This document shows positions 9,044-18,018 of a stretch of 64,000 nucleotides of DNA, piece by piece (positions within the stretch are counted from its first letter, which is position 1; each line of letters starts with the position of its first letter). Below the pieces are notes generated by a model. The model was not told the origin of the DNA, did no database searches, and saw nothing but the letters and a program-made list of their open reading frames with translations. The stretch is from Hyphomonadaceae bacterium BRH_c29 (GTDB lineage Bacteria > Pseudomonadota > Alphaproteobacteria > Caulobacterales > Hyphomonadaceae). Location of the stretch: NCBI GenBank assembly GCA_000961695.1, contig LADW01000077.1, positions 1 through 64,000 of the forward strand, read 5' to 3'. Position numbers and translations under genes: made by a program.

Positions 9044-11005
9044 CTAGTCCGCTCCGATATTATCGTCGACGAACTTTCCCGCTGCGCGCAGCGCTGCCTT
9101 TCGGGAAGCGCCGTGCGACAACCAATGGTCTTCGCTTTTCAGCTTGATAAACGTCACCGACTTGCCTTTGGCTTCCAGCGCTTTGGCCATCACTTCGCTC
9201 TGTTCGAGCGGCACAACGGTATCATCGTCACCATGGATCAGCAGGACCGGCGCCAGGAACTGATCGGCTGCATTTACCGGGGAAATGGCTTCGAGCCTGG
9301 AGCGGTCGCGCCGGATATCGCCGATGGCTTCCTTCAGATAGGCAAGGATCCAATGATTTTTCTGCAGGAACTCAGCCTCGTCCTTTATCATCAGAGGCAA
9401 GTCACTGACCGGCGCGATGGCAACAACACATTTGTAGAGGCCGGGTGTATAGGCACCACCCGCAAGTGCCGCATAGCCGCCATAGCTGCCGCCGACGATG
9501 CAGATGCGTTGTGGATCAACGGTCCCGTTCTGGATGAGGGTGAGCACGCCATCGGTGACATCGTCCTGCATCTTGCCGCCCCATTCCCCATAGCCGGCTT
9601 CCTGAAAATTCTTTCCGTACCCATCCGAGCCCCGGAAGTTCGGCTGTAATACGAGGTAGCCGCGATTGGCGAAATACTGCGCCATCCAGTCGAACTGGAC
9701 ATAGTCATGCGATGCTGGCCCGCCATGCGGCATCACAACGAGCGGCAGATTCTTGCGGGCAGACGCGTCGGTTCCCACGGGCCAGGTCAGGATCGCAGGA
9801 ATGGAAAGTCCGTCGCGGGCCGGATATTTCACCACAGAAATGTCCGCGACCGCCTCGCTCGGAATATCTGCGCGCCGCGTGGCTATGCCCATGAGCTGAC
9901 CGGTCGCGCGATCCTGAAGGACATACTGCCCGGTCGTGTTGTTGTCATAGATGAGATAAAGGATTTTCGACCAGTCTTCGGACCGTGACGTAACGAAGAC
10001 TGCCGATGTCGGGAAACCGGCCACGACAGCGGCAACGGCCTGATCGACCTCCGGATCATAGAACTTGTAGCTCGGCAGGGCGCCGGAATAGCGCACACCG
10101 CTGACCGACTGGTTTGGGTCCGAATAGATGTGCTCGATGTCTGCGCCTGGCCGGCTAAGCCCGGCTGGCCCGATATGGCCATCAAAGCCCACTTCAATCA
10201 GGTCCGTATACTCTTCATCGGCTCCGCTAGTGGGGGCAAGGATGAGCGCCGAACGATCATCCTTGATGCCGACGATGGAATATGGCGGCACGCCGCCTTT
10301 GGCCTTGAAGACTGTTTCCTTCTTGCCCGACCTGTAGCTCACGATCTCGTATTCGTTGGTCGCGTTGGAGTAATCTTCACGTGCGATCACGGTGCCGTCG
10401 GGATCAACCAGCCAGTCCGTCGTGAGGGGCGTGCCCCGCTTGTGTACTTTCCCCCTGCCTGTCTTGAGGTCGACGCGCAGGAGGTCCTTGGAAGGATCAT
10501 CTCCTGGCTTACCCATGTAGGCGGGCATGAACACGGTGCCGTGCCCATCATCATGCCCAACCACGCGGCCAAGGCCGCTCTGATACGCTGACAGGCCGCG
10601 AGCCTTGTAAAGCATCCAGGTCAAATCATTGGTTCTCAGGTCCAGTGACGCAGCGGCTGAGAACTCGTACTTGAAATTCCCGTAGTAGGTCTCCGAAGTG
10701 TCTGATGTGAAGATCATCAAATGATCCCTGTCCACGAACCAGATGTCTCGCGTAGAGACATTGTCGAGTCGAACACGGTGGGAGAAGTCGCCTGAAACCG
10801 CGTCATAGACCGTAATCAGGTCCACGCCCTCATCGCGTGTGATGAAAGCGATAACGCTGCCATCCGGCGAGATGGTCATGTCGCGAACCTTCGGCAATTC
10901 GCCATAGGCCTCGAGCGGTGGTTGCGGCACTTGCGCCACAGCGGTCAAGCCAGCCAGCCACATCAGCAGGACCGTACCAGCAACGCGCATCATCTTCATT
11001 CCCAT
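9044..11005 (-). CDS. S9 family peptidase (prolyl oligopeptidase/acylaminoacyl peptidase-like)
   Basis: Signal peptide; PHGGPASHDYVQFDWMAQYFANRGYLVLQPNFRGSDGYG; GGSYGGYAAL nucleophile elbow; HGDDDTVVP. Confidence 0.92.
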   Translation of the reverse strand: MGMKMMRVAGTVLLMWLAGLTAVAQVPQPPLEAYGELPKVRDMTISPDGSVIAFITRDEGVDLITVYDAVSGDFSHRVRLDNVSTRDIWFVDRDHLMIFTSDTSETYYGNFKYEFSAAASLDLRTNDLTWMLYKARGLSAYQSGLGRVVGHDDGHGTVFMPAYMGKPGDDPSKDLLRVDLKTGRGKVHKRGTPLTTDWLVDPDGTVIAREDYSNATNEYEIVSYRSGKKETVFKAKGGVPPYSIVGIKDDRSALILAPTSGADEEYTDLIEVGFDGHIGPAGLSRPGADIEHIYSDPNQSVSGVRYSGALPSYKFYDPEVDQAVAAVVAGFPTSAVFVTSRSEDWSKILYLIYDNNTTGQYVLQDRATGQLMGIATRRADIPSEAVADISVVKYPARDGLSIPAILTWPVGTDASARKNLPLVVMPHGGPASHDYVQFDWMAQYFANRGYLVLQPNFRGSDGYGKNFQEAGYGEWGGKMQDDVTDGVLTLIQNGTVDPQRICIVGGSYGGYAALAGGAYTPGLYKCVVAIAPVSDLPLMIKDEAEFLQKNHWILAYLKEAIGDIRRDRSRLEAISPVNAADQFLAPVLLIHGDDDTVVPLEQSEVMAKALEAKGKSVTFIKLKSEDHWLSHGASRKAALRAAGKFVDDNIGAD

Positions 11006-11136
11006 CTCCCGAAATCCACCCCCAAAAGGAATTACATTCTACCGGGCAGAATCCGGACTTCGCAACCTTTGGTTTGTGACAGATTTTCGGCGCCGCGAGC
11101 GCTGAAGTGCCCGGCATTTTCCTAAAGTGTATCTGT

Positions 11137-11574
11137 TCAACTCGCCAGCAAGTGCGCCACCACACGGCGTGTGTGCGGGGTGTCGCGGTGTTCGAACAGG
11201 TAAATGCCCTGCCATGTGCCGAGGGCAAGGCGGCCATTTATCAGGGGAATGGACAGCGATGTCTGGGTCAGCGCCGCCTTGATATGGGCGGGCATGTCGT
11301 CCGGCCCTTCGGTGCGGTGGACGAGATAGGTCATGGCCGGGTCATTGGCAGGCGGCACGAGCTGGCGGAAGAAGGCTCTCAGGTCTGCCTGTACGTCGGG
11401 ATCGGCATTCTCCTGCACCAGAAGAGAGCAGGATGTGTGCTGGCAGAACAGAGTCAGCAGTCCCTCATCCATCGCGGTTTCCGACAGAAAACGCTGGATC
11501 GCGGGCGTGATTTCATAGAGACCCTGCCCCGATGTCCGGAGCGTGATCGTGTCGTGCATGGTCGCGTTCCCCAC
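11137..11574 (-). CDS. YjbQ-family protein (secondary thiamine-phosphate synthase-like)
   Basis: GLLTLFCQHTSCSLLVQENADPDVQADL...LGTWQGIYLFEHRDTPHTRRV. Confidence 0.9.
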   Translation of the reverse strand: MGNATMHDTITLRTSGQGLYEITPAIQRFLSETAMDEGLLTLFCQHTSCSLLVQENADPDVQADLRAFFRQLVPPANDPAMTYLVHRTEGPDDMPAHIKAALTQTSLSIPLINGRLALGTWQGIYLFEHRDTPHTRRVVAHLLAS

Positions 11575-11671
11575 CGGACTGGTTGAACAGGCTGGCCCGT
11601 CCTCGCACGGATGCTAGGATGGCAGCAATGGCCGGACGAGGGGTCCGGCGGATGATGGCAGGAGATGGCGG

Positions 11672-12517
11672 ATGCGCTGGCAGGGTGGACGCAAGGGCGG
11701 CAATATCGAGGATCGCCGGGGGATGGGCCCAGGCAAGGTTGCTGGCGGCGGGATCGGCATCCTTGTCATCGCCCTGATCGGCTATTTCGTGTTCGGCATG
11801 GAGCCGGAAGACGTCGCCAAGATGATCAGCGAGCAGCCCGCATCTTCGGCGCCGCAGCAGGGCGTTGAAGGCACCCCAGCCGATGAGGCGGGCCAGTTCG
11901 TCGATATTGTCGGCGCCAATATCAATGATGTCTGGAGCCAGGCTGTGCGCGGCTATACCGAGCCGAAGGTCGTGCTCTACGAACAGGGCACCACTACGGG
12001 CTGTGGTTTTGGCCAGGCCGCAATGGGCCCCTTCTATTGTCCGGCTGACCAGACCGTCTATCTCGACCTCGGCTTCTGGCAGGACATGCAGACCCAGCTC
12101 GGCGCTTCCGGGGCGGACTTCGCCAAGGCCTACGTGATCGCACATGAATTCGGCCACCACGTGCAGAAGCTGACCGGCGCCAGCGACAAGGTGCGCCAGG
12201 CGCAGCAGGCCGCCCGCAGCCAGGAAGAAGCCAATTCCTGGTCCATCGCGCTGGAGCTTCAGGCAGACTGCTATGCCGGCGTCTGGGCCGCTCATGCCTC
12301 CGAAGTGTCAGGCGGCGCTGTCGCGCTTGAGCCGGGCGATATCGAGGAAGGCCTGCGCACCGCCCAGGCCATCGGCGATGACATGATCCAGAAGCGCATG
12401 ACCGGCAAAGTTTCGCCCGAAGGCTTCACCCACGGCACCGCCGAACAGCGCGTCAAATGGCTCAATACGGGCCTGCGGACGGGTGACCCGACGGCATGCG
12501 ACACGTTCAACCAATAG
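11672..12517 (+). CDS. YpfJ-like neutral zinc metallopeptidase
   Basis: MRWQGGRKGGNIEDRRG...YVIAHEFGHHVQKLTG (HExxH); LQADCYAGVWA. Confidence 0.9.
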   Translation: MRWQGGRKGGNIEDRRGMGPGKVAGGGIGILVIALIGYFVFGMEPEDVAKMISEQPASSAPQQGVEGTPADEAGQFVDIVGANINDVWSQAVRGYTEPKVVLYEQGTTTGCGFGQAAMGPFYCPADQTVYLDLGFWQDMQTQLGASGADFAKAYVIAHEFGHHVQKLTGASDKVRQAQQAARSQEEANSWSIALELQADCYAGVWAAHASEVSGGAVALEPGDIEEGLRTAQAIGDDMIQKRMTGKVSPEGFTHGTAEQRVKWLNTGLRTGDPTACDTFNQ

Positions 12518-12607
12518 GTCGCTTTGATTAGAAACCCTGCGGCAACGCTGTCCGTTTTCCTCATTGCTGTGCCCCTGCCGGTGACCTAAGACCGCAGGGA
12601 AATCAAA
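12515..12607 (+). promoter_or_regulatory. Candidate SAM-I/IV-clan-like riboswitch upstream of metY
   Basis: P1-like TAGGTC (12515-12520)/GACCTA (12583-12588); GATTAGAAACCCTGCGGCAAC core resembling GATGAAACCCGGCAAC; GGCA/TGCC arms; alternative helix TTTGATT...CCCTGCGG with CCGCAGGG...AATCAAA; next gene is a methionine-biosynthesis enzyme. Confidence 0.65.
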
Positions 12608-12630
12608 AGACCAGCAAAGAGGAAACGATC

Positions 12631-13917
12631 ATGACAGACACGCCGCAGGGATTTGAAACGCTGGCCATCCACGCAGGCGCCGAACCGGATCCGGCGACCG
12701 GTGCCCGTCAGGTGCCGATCTATCAGACCACGGCCTATGTCTTTCGTGACGCTGACCATGCCGCCGCTCTCTTCGGCCTGCAGGAAGTCGGCTATATCTA
12801 TTCCCGCCTGACCAATCCGACGATTGCCGCCCTGCAGACGCGCATCGCCGCGCTCGAAGGTGGCGCGGGCGCTGTGTGCTGCTCTTCCGGCCACGCCGCG
12901 CAGATCATGGCCCTCTTCCCGCTGATGGCGCCGGGCCGCAACATTGTTGCCTCCACGCGCCTCTATGGCGGCACGATCACCCAGTTCAGCCAGACCTTCA
13001 AACGCTTCGGCTGGTCCTGCACCTTTGTCGACTTTGACGACCTCGATGCGGTGAAGGCGGCAATTGATGACGACACGCGCGCCATCTTCTGTGAAACCAT
13101 CGCCAACCCGGGTGGCTATATTACGGATCTCGATGCCATCGCCGCCATTGCCAACGAGGCCGGCATTCCGCTGATCGTGGATAACACCACGGCGACGCCT
13201 TATCTCTGCCGCCCGATCGAACATGGCGCGACGCTGGTCGTCCATTCGCTGACCAAATACATGACCGGCAATGGCACGGTGACCGGCGGCGTTGTCGTCG
13301 ACTCCGGCAAATTCGACTGGTCCGCCAGCGACAAGTTCCCGTCCCTCTCCAAACCGGAACCGGCCTATCACGGCCTGGTCTTCCAGGAGACCTTCGGGCC
13401 AGCCGCCTTCACATTCCATAGTATCGCAATCGGTTTGCGCGACCTTGGCATGACCATGAACCCGCAAGGCGCGCACTATACGCTGATGGGCATTGAGACG
13501 CTGCCCTTGCGTATGGAGAAACACATCGCCAATGCGAAAGAGATCGCCGTATGGCTGGAAGGCCACGACGCGGTCGAGAGCGTCACCTATGCCGGGCTCG
13601 ACTCCTCGCCCTACAAGGCGCGCATTCCGCAGATCTGCCCGAAAGGCGCTGGCGCCCTGTTCACGATACAGCTGAAAGGCGGCTATGAGGCATGCACGAA
13701 GTTCGTGGCAGGCCTGAACCTGTTCAGCCATGTGGCAAACCTCGGCGATGCCCGCTCGCTGGTCATCCACCCGGCCTCGACCACGCACCGTCAGCTGACG
13801 GAGCAGCAGCAGATTGCCGCCGGCGCCGCGCCCAACACGGTGCGTCTCTCCATCGGCATCGAAAGCGCCGCAGACCTGATCGCAGACCTTGATCAGGCGC
13901 TGAAAGCGGCAGGCTAA
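12631..13917 (+). CDS. metY: O-acetylhomoserine sulfhydrylase / aminocarboxypropyltransferase
   Basis: GFETLAIHAGAEPDPATGARQVPIYQTTAYVF...EGGAGAVCCSSGHAAQ...VVHSLTKYMTGNGTVTGG (PLP lysine). Confidence 0.95.
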   Translation: MTDTPQGFETLAIHAGAEPDPATGARQVPIYQTTAYVFRDADHAAALFGLQEVGYIYSRLTNPTIAALQTRIAALEGGAGAVCCSSGHAAQIMALFPLMAPGRNIVASTRLYGGTITQFSQTFKRFGWSCTFVDFDDLDAVKAAIDDDTRAIFCETIANPGGYITDLDAIAAIANEAGIPLIVDNTTATPYLCRPIEHGATLVVHSLTKYMTGNGTVTGGVVVDSGKFDWSASDKFPSLSKPEPAYHGLVFQETFGPAAFTFHSIAIGLRDLGMTMNPQGAHYTLMGIETLPLRMEKHIANAKEIAVWLEGHDAVESVTYAGLDSSPYKARIPQICPKGAGALFTIQLKGGYEACTKFVAGLNLFSHVANLGDARSLVIHPASTTHRQLTEQQQIAAGAAPNTVRLSIGIESAADLIADLDQALKAAG

Positions 13918-14795
13918 GCGTTCAGACCGAGCAGCACCTCGGCGGCCTTGCTTAGCCGGCGTTCCCTGTGATGCAGGGCATAGAAATGCCGGACCGGAAG
14001 GGAAACATTCGCAGCCACAAGGTCGCCCCGGGCAATCAAAGGGGCGACCACGGCGCTTGAAAGCGCGGCTATACCTGAAGCACCGCGAATGGCGGAAACG
14101 ACGGCCTCATTGGACGGAAGCTCGAGCGCGATGGTCAGCTGGCCCGGGGAAAGCCCCCGCGCCGCCAGAGCATCCATCAGCGTGGCGCGTGTGCCGGAGC
14201 CGGTTTCCCGCATCACCCATTTCGCCGAGGCGAGGTCTGATAGTTTCAAAGCGCGTCCATCTGCAAACGGATGGGTCCGGTCGACCACGACCAGCATCGC
14301 ATCCTCCGCGACCAGCGAGACATTCAGGGCCGGTGCGTCGATCTCGCCTTCGACAAAGCCAAGTTCGGCCTGCCCCTCCAGGACAGCTTCGGCCACCGAT
14401 TGCGTGTTGCCAACCTGGAGCCGCACCTCGATGCCCGGATGGTCATCATGGAAGCGCATCAGCCGGGGCGGCAGCCAGTAATTCGCAATGGTCTGGCTGG
14501 CCTGCACGTGCAGCGTGCCCCGCCTCAGGCCACCCAGTTCGCTGAGCGCGAGCGATGCCGCTTCCGCCCGTGCCAGTGTCGCCTTCGCCTCACCGAGGAA
14601 GACACGGCCCGCCTCGGTCAGTTGGATGCCGCGCCCGACCCGGTCGAACAGCGCGACATTGTAATAGGCTTCCAGCGTCCGGATGGAGGCGCTGACGGCC
14701 GAGGCCGTGAGGTGGATATCGGCAGCGGCGCGGGTCAGATGCTCCCGCTCCGCTACAGCTACAAAGATGCGCAATTGCTCAAGGGTCATTGCCAA
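13914..14795 (-). CDS. LysR-family transcriptional regulator
   Basis: MTLEQLRIFVAVAEREHLTRAAADIHLTASAVSASIRTLEAYYNVALFDRVGRGIQLTEAG; divergent from a YeiH-type permease. Confidence 0.95.
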   Translation of the reverse strand: MAMTLEQLRIFVAVAEREHLTRAAADIHLTASAVSASIRTLEAYYNVALFDRVGRGIQLTEAGRVFLGEAKATLARAEAASLALSELGGLRRGTLHVQASQTIANYWLPPRLMRFHDDHPGIEVRLQVGNTQSVAEAVLEGQAELGFVEGEIDAPALNVSLVAEDAMLVVVDRTHPFADGRALKLSDLASAKWVMRETGSGTRATLMDALAARGLSPGQLTIALELPSNEAVVSAIRGASGIAALSSAVVAPLIARGDLVAANVSLPVRHFYALHHRERRLSKAAEVLLGLNA

Positions 14796-14844
14796 CTGTT
14801 CGATTTTTCCACACGTTACATATTATATTATTCGATATATTAAT

Positions 14845-15900
14845 ATGATTTTCGGTGCCATCCCTTCGCCTGTCTCAGAACAGGCGAAGCCCGAAATGCT
14901 CACGCGCACCCGCACCATTCTCCCCGGCCTCGTTCTGGCCTGCGGGATCTCCGGAGTGGCGGTCCTCCTGCAAACGGCTGAAGTCCACGTGTTCGGCCGG
15001 GCCTGGTTCGAGGCGCTGGTGCTCGCCATCCTGCTCGGGGCGGTGTTTCACACGATTTTCGGCCTGCATGGCCGTTTGCAGCCGGGCGTGCATTTCTCCT
15101 CGAAGCTGCTGCTGGAGGTCGCCATCGTCCTGCTCGGCGCATCGATCAGCGCCGCTGCAATCGGAAAGGCTGGCCTGCCGCTGGTTGCTGCCATTGTCGG
15201 CGTGGTGTTCACGGCGATTGCGCTCAGCTACAGCATCAGCCGCTTGCTCGGCTTGCCGCACCAGTTGGCCTTGCTGGTCGCGTGCGGGAACTCGATTTGC
15301 GGGAACTCCGCCATCGTGGCCGCTGCGCCCGTGATCGGCGCGGAGTCCAAACATGTCACGGCGTCCATCGCGTTCACCGCCGCCCTTGGCATTCTCGTCG
15401 TACTTTTCCTGCCTCTGTTCAAACTGCAACTCGGCATGAGTGAACGGCAATACGGCGTGCTGGCTGGCCTCACCGTCTATGCCGTGCCGCAGGTGCTGGC
15501 CGCCACTGCGCCGGTGGGCGTTCTCAGCACGCAAGTTGGAACGCTGGTGAAACTGGTCCGGGTCTTGTTGCTCGGCCCGGTGATCCTGATGCTGAGGTTT
15601 ACCGGCGGAAAGTCTGCAGGCACCCAGCCGGGCATCGGCCGGCTGGTGCCCTGGTTCATCCTGGGCTTCCTCGCCATGATGGCGCTGCGGAGCGCGGGCC
15701 TCATCCCTGAAGCCGCCCTGCCCGTCCTGACCCGCCTGTCGACACTGCTGACGCTCATCTCCATGGCGGCGCTCGGCCTGATGGTGGACCTGCGCTCGGT
15801 CGCCAGCAGCGGCGGGCGCGTCCTGGCGGCGGGCGTCTTGTCGCTGGCCGTGCTGATCGCGGCGAGTTTTCTCGTGCTGTCAGGCCTGCACATCCAATAG
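14845..15900 (+). CDS. YeiH-family putative sulfate exporter
   Basis: Multi-TM; ACGNSICGNSAIVAAAPVIGA; start ATG 14845 or 14896. Confidence 0.88.
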   Translation: MIFGAIPSPVSEQAKPEMLTRTRTILPGLVLACGISGVAVLLQTAEVHVFGRAWFEALVLAILLGAVFHTIFGLHGRLQPGVHFSSKLLLEVAIVLLGASISAAAIGKAGLPLVAAIVGVVFTAIALSYSISRLLGLPHQLALLVACGNSICGNSAIVAAAPVIGAESKHVTASIAFTAALGILVVLFLPLFKLQLGMSERQYGVLAGLTVYAVPQVLAATAPVGVLSTQVGTLVKLVRVLLLGPVILMLRFTGGKSAGTQPGIGRLVPWFILGFLAMMALRSAGLIPEAALPVLTRLSTLLTLISMAALGLMVDLRSVASSGGRVLAAGVLSLAVLIAASFLVLSGLHIQ

Positions 15901-15918
15901 ATATTACCCCCAACGAAA

Positions 15919-15942
15919 AAGGGCGGCCCATGGGCCGCCCTT
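15919..15942 (-). terminator. Rho-independent terminator of rpoD
   Basis: Perfect 24-nt palindrome AAGGGCGGCCCATGGGCCGCCCTT followed on the minus strand by TTTTTCG. Confidence 0.85.
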
Positions 15943-15963
15943 CGTATCGGAATTGTCGTTCGA

Positions 15964-17955
15964 CTAGGTATCCAGGAAGCTGCGCAGTTTGCGGCTGCGG
16001 CTCGGGTGCTTCAGTTTGCGGAGCGCTTTGGCTTCGATCTGGCGGATACGTTCGCGGGTGACCGAGAATTGCTGGCCGACTTCTTCCAGCGTGTGATCGG
16101 TGTTCATGCCGATGCCGAAGCGCATGCGCAACACGCGTTCTTCACGCGGGGTGAGTGAGGCGAGCACGCGGGTCGTCGTTTCGCGAAGGTTCGACTGGAT
16201 CGCAGCGTCGACGGGCAGAAGCGCCATCTTGTCCTCGATGAAGTCGCCGAGGTTTGAATCCTCGTCGTCGCCAATCGGTGTTTCCAGCGAGATCGGCTCT
16301 TTCGCGATCTTCAGAACCTTGCGGATCTTCTCCAGCGGCAGGCCCAGCTTTTCGGCCAGTTCTTCCGGTGTCGGCTCGCGGCCAATCTCGTGCAGCATCT
16401 GGCGCTGTGTGCGGATGATCTTGTTGATCGTCTCGATCATGTGCACCGGAATACGGATCGTGCGGGCCTGGTCCGCGATGGACCGCGTAATGGCCTGACG
16501 AATCCACCAAGTGGCATAGGTCGAGAACTTGTAGCCGCGGCGATACTCGAACTTGTCCACGGCTTTCATGAGACCAATGTTGCCTTCCTGGATGAGATCC
16601 AGGAACTGAAGGCCACGGTTGGTATATTTCTTCGCAATGGAGATCACGAGGCGGAGGTTGGCTTCCACCATCTCCTTCTTCGCAATCCGCGCTTCGCGCT
16701 CGCCCTTCTGCACTGTCTGGACGATGCGACGATAGTCATCAATCGGAATACCGATTTCCTGCGAGATATCGGAAATCTCCGAACGCACTTCTTCGATGTC
16801 GGCTTCCTTGCCATCGACGAAGCGTTTCCACTTGGCCGAAAGCCCGCGCACTTTCTCGACCCAGTCGGGTTCGAGTTCGCGGCCGAAATAGTTCTCGAGG
16901 AATTCCTTGCGCGGCACGCCATGCGCGTCAGCGAGACGCATCAGCTTGCCTTCAAGGCCCATCAGTTTCTTGTTGATCGCGTAGAGCTGTTCCACCAGCG
17001 CCTCGATACGGGCGTTGTTGATGTGGATTGTCTTGAGGCTCTCGACGATATTGTTGGAAAGCTCGTCATATTCGGACTGCGCCTTCGGCGTCAGTTCCTT
17101 GCCTTCCATCCTGCGGGTGACAAGGCGGTCCTGCAGCTTGCGATAGCGGCCGAACCCTTCGGAGATTTCGTCAAGTTTGGCGAGGACACCGTCACGAAGC
17201 TCTGCTTCCATGGCCGACATGGACATGGCGGCGGCGTCGTCTTCGTCCTCTTCGTCTTCCTGTTCCTGCTGCTGACGCTCGCGCTCGGCCTCGACTTCGT
17301 CGACGTCGCCGCGGCGGGCCTTGGCCTTGCCCTGTTCAGGCTCAGGCTCTTTTTCGACAGGTTTGGGCTCCGGCGGCGGGTTTTCCGCGCCATAGGTCGC
17401 TTCCAGGTCGATCAGGTCGCGCAGCAGAATCCGCTCGTTGATCAGCTCGTCACGCCACACCATCATGGCTTCAAACGTCAGCGGGCTTTCGCAGAGACCC
17501 CGGATCATGGCGTCGCGGCCGGCTTCGATCCGCTTGGCGATCGCAATCTCACCCTCTCGGGAAAGAAGCTCCACCGCGCCCATTTCGCGCAGGTACATGC
17601 GAACCGGATCGTCGGTCCGGTCAGACCCACGGGCATTGCCCTTCTTCACGACGACCTTGCGGTCCTCGATCTTGGTCAGGGCCTTGCCTTCGGCTTCCGC
17701 CTCTTCTTCGCTCTCGACGACGGCAATGCCCATTTCCGAGATCTGGGACATCACGTCCTCGATCTGGTCGGAGGTCATTTCGTCATTCGGCAACAGGGCG
17801 TTGATTTCGTCATGCGTGATGAAGCCGCGCTTCTGGGCGCGCTTCAGGACTTTTTTGACGTCGGTCGCGTTAAAATCGACGAGACCGGACTCGTTGTCCT
17901 TCTCGTCTTCATTATCGCCATCACCCTGCGTGTTCTTCTGCTTGGCAGATGCCAT
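15964..17955 (-). CDS. rpoD: RNA polymerase primary sigma factor
   Basis: [75 protein letters not shown]-terminal [31 protein letters not shown]. Confidence 0.98.
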   Translation of the reverse strand: MASAKQKNTQGDGDNEDEKDNESGLVDFNATDVKKVLKRAQKRGFITHDEINALLPNDEMTSDQIEDVMSQISEMGIAVVESEEEAEAEGKALTKIEDRKVVVKKGNARGSDRTDDPVRMYLREMGAVELLSREGEIAIAKRIEAGRDAMIRGLCESPLTFEAMMVWRDELINERILLRDLIDLEATYGAENPPPEPKPVEKEPEPEQGKAKARRGDVDEVEAERERQQQEQEDEEDEDDAAAMSMSAMEAELRDGVLAKLDEISEGFGRYRKLQDRLVTRRMEGKELTPKAQSEYDELSNNIVESLKTIHINNARIEALVEQLYAINKKLMGLEGKLMRLADAHGVPRKEFLENYFGRELEPDWVEKVRGLSAKWKRFVDGKEADIEEVRSEISDISQEIGIPIDDYRRIVQTVQKGEREARIAKKEMVEANLRLVISIAKKYTNRGLQFLDLIQEGNIGLMKAVDKFEYRRGYKFSTYATWWIRQAITRSIADQARTIRIPVHMIETINKIIRTQRQMLHEIGREPTPEELAEKLGLPLEKIRKVLKIAKEPISLETPIGDDEDSNLGDFIEDKMALLPVDAAIQSNLRETTTRVLASLTPREERVLRMRFGIGMNTDHTLEEVGQQFSVTRERIRQIEAKALRKLKHPSRSRKLRSFLDT

Positions 17956-18018
17956 TCAATCTCTCTCCCGTGAGGTACAGCGCGCTCACCGCCATACGTC
18001 TCAAAGTTCCTGTGCCCT

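Noticed and set aside
12586-13788. 400-aa minus-strand ORF opposite metY
   Set aside because: Antisense shadow of metY.
16390-17973. 527-aa plus-strand ORF opposite rpoD
   Set aside because: Antisense shadow of rpoD; no family features.
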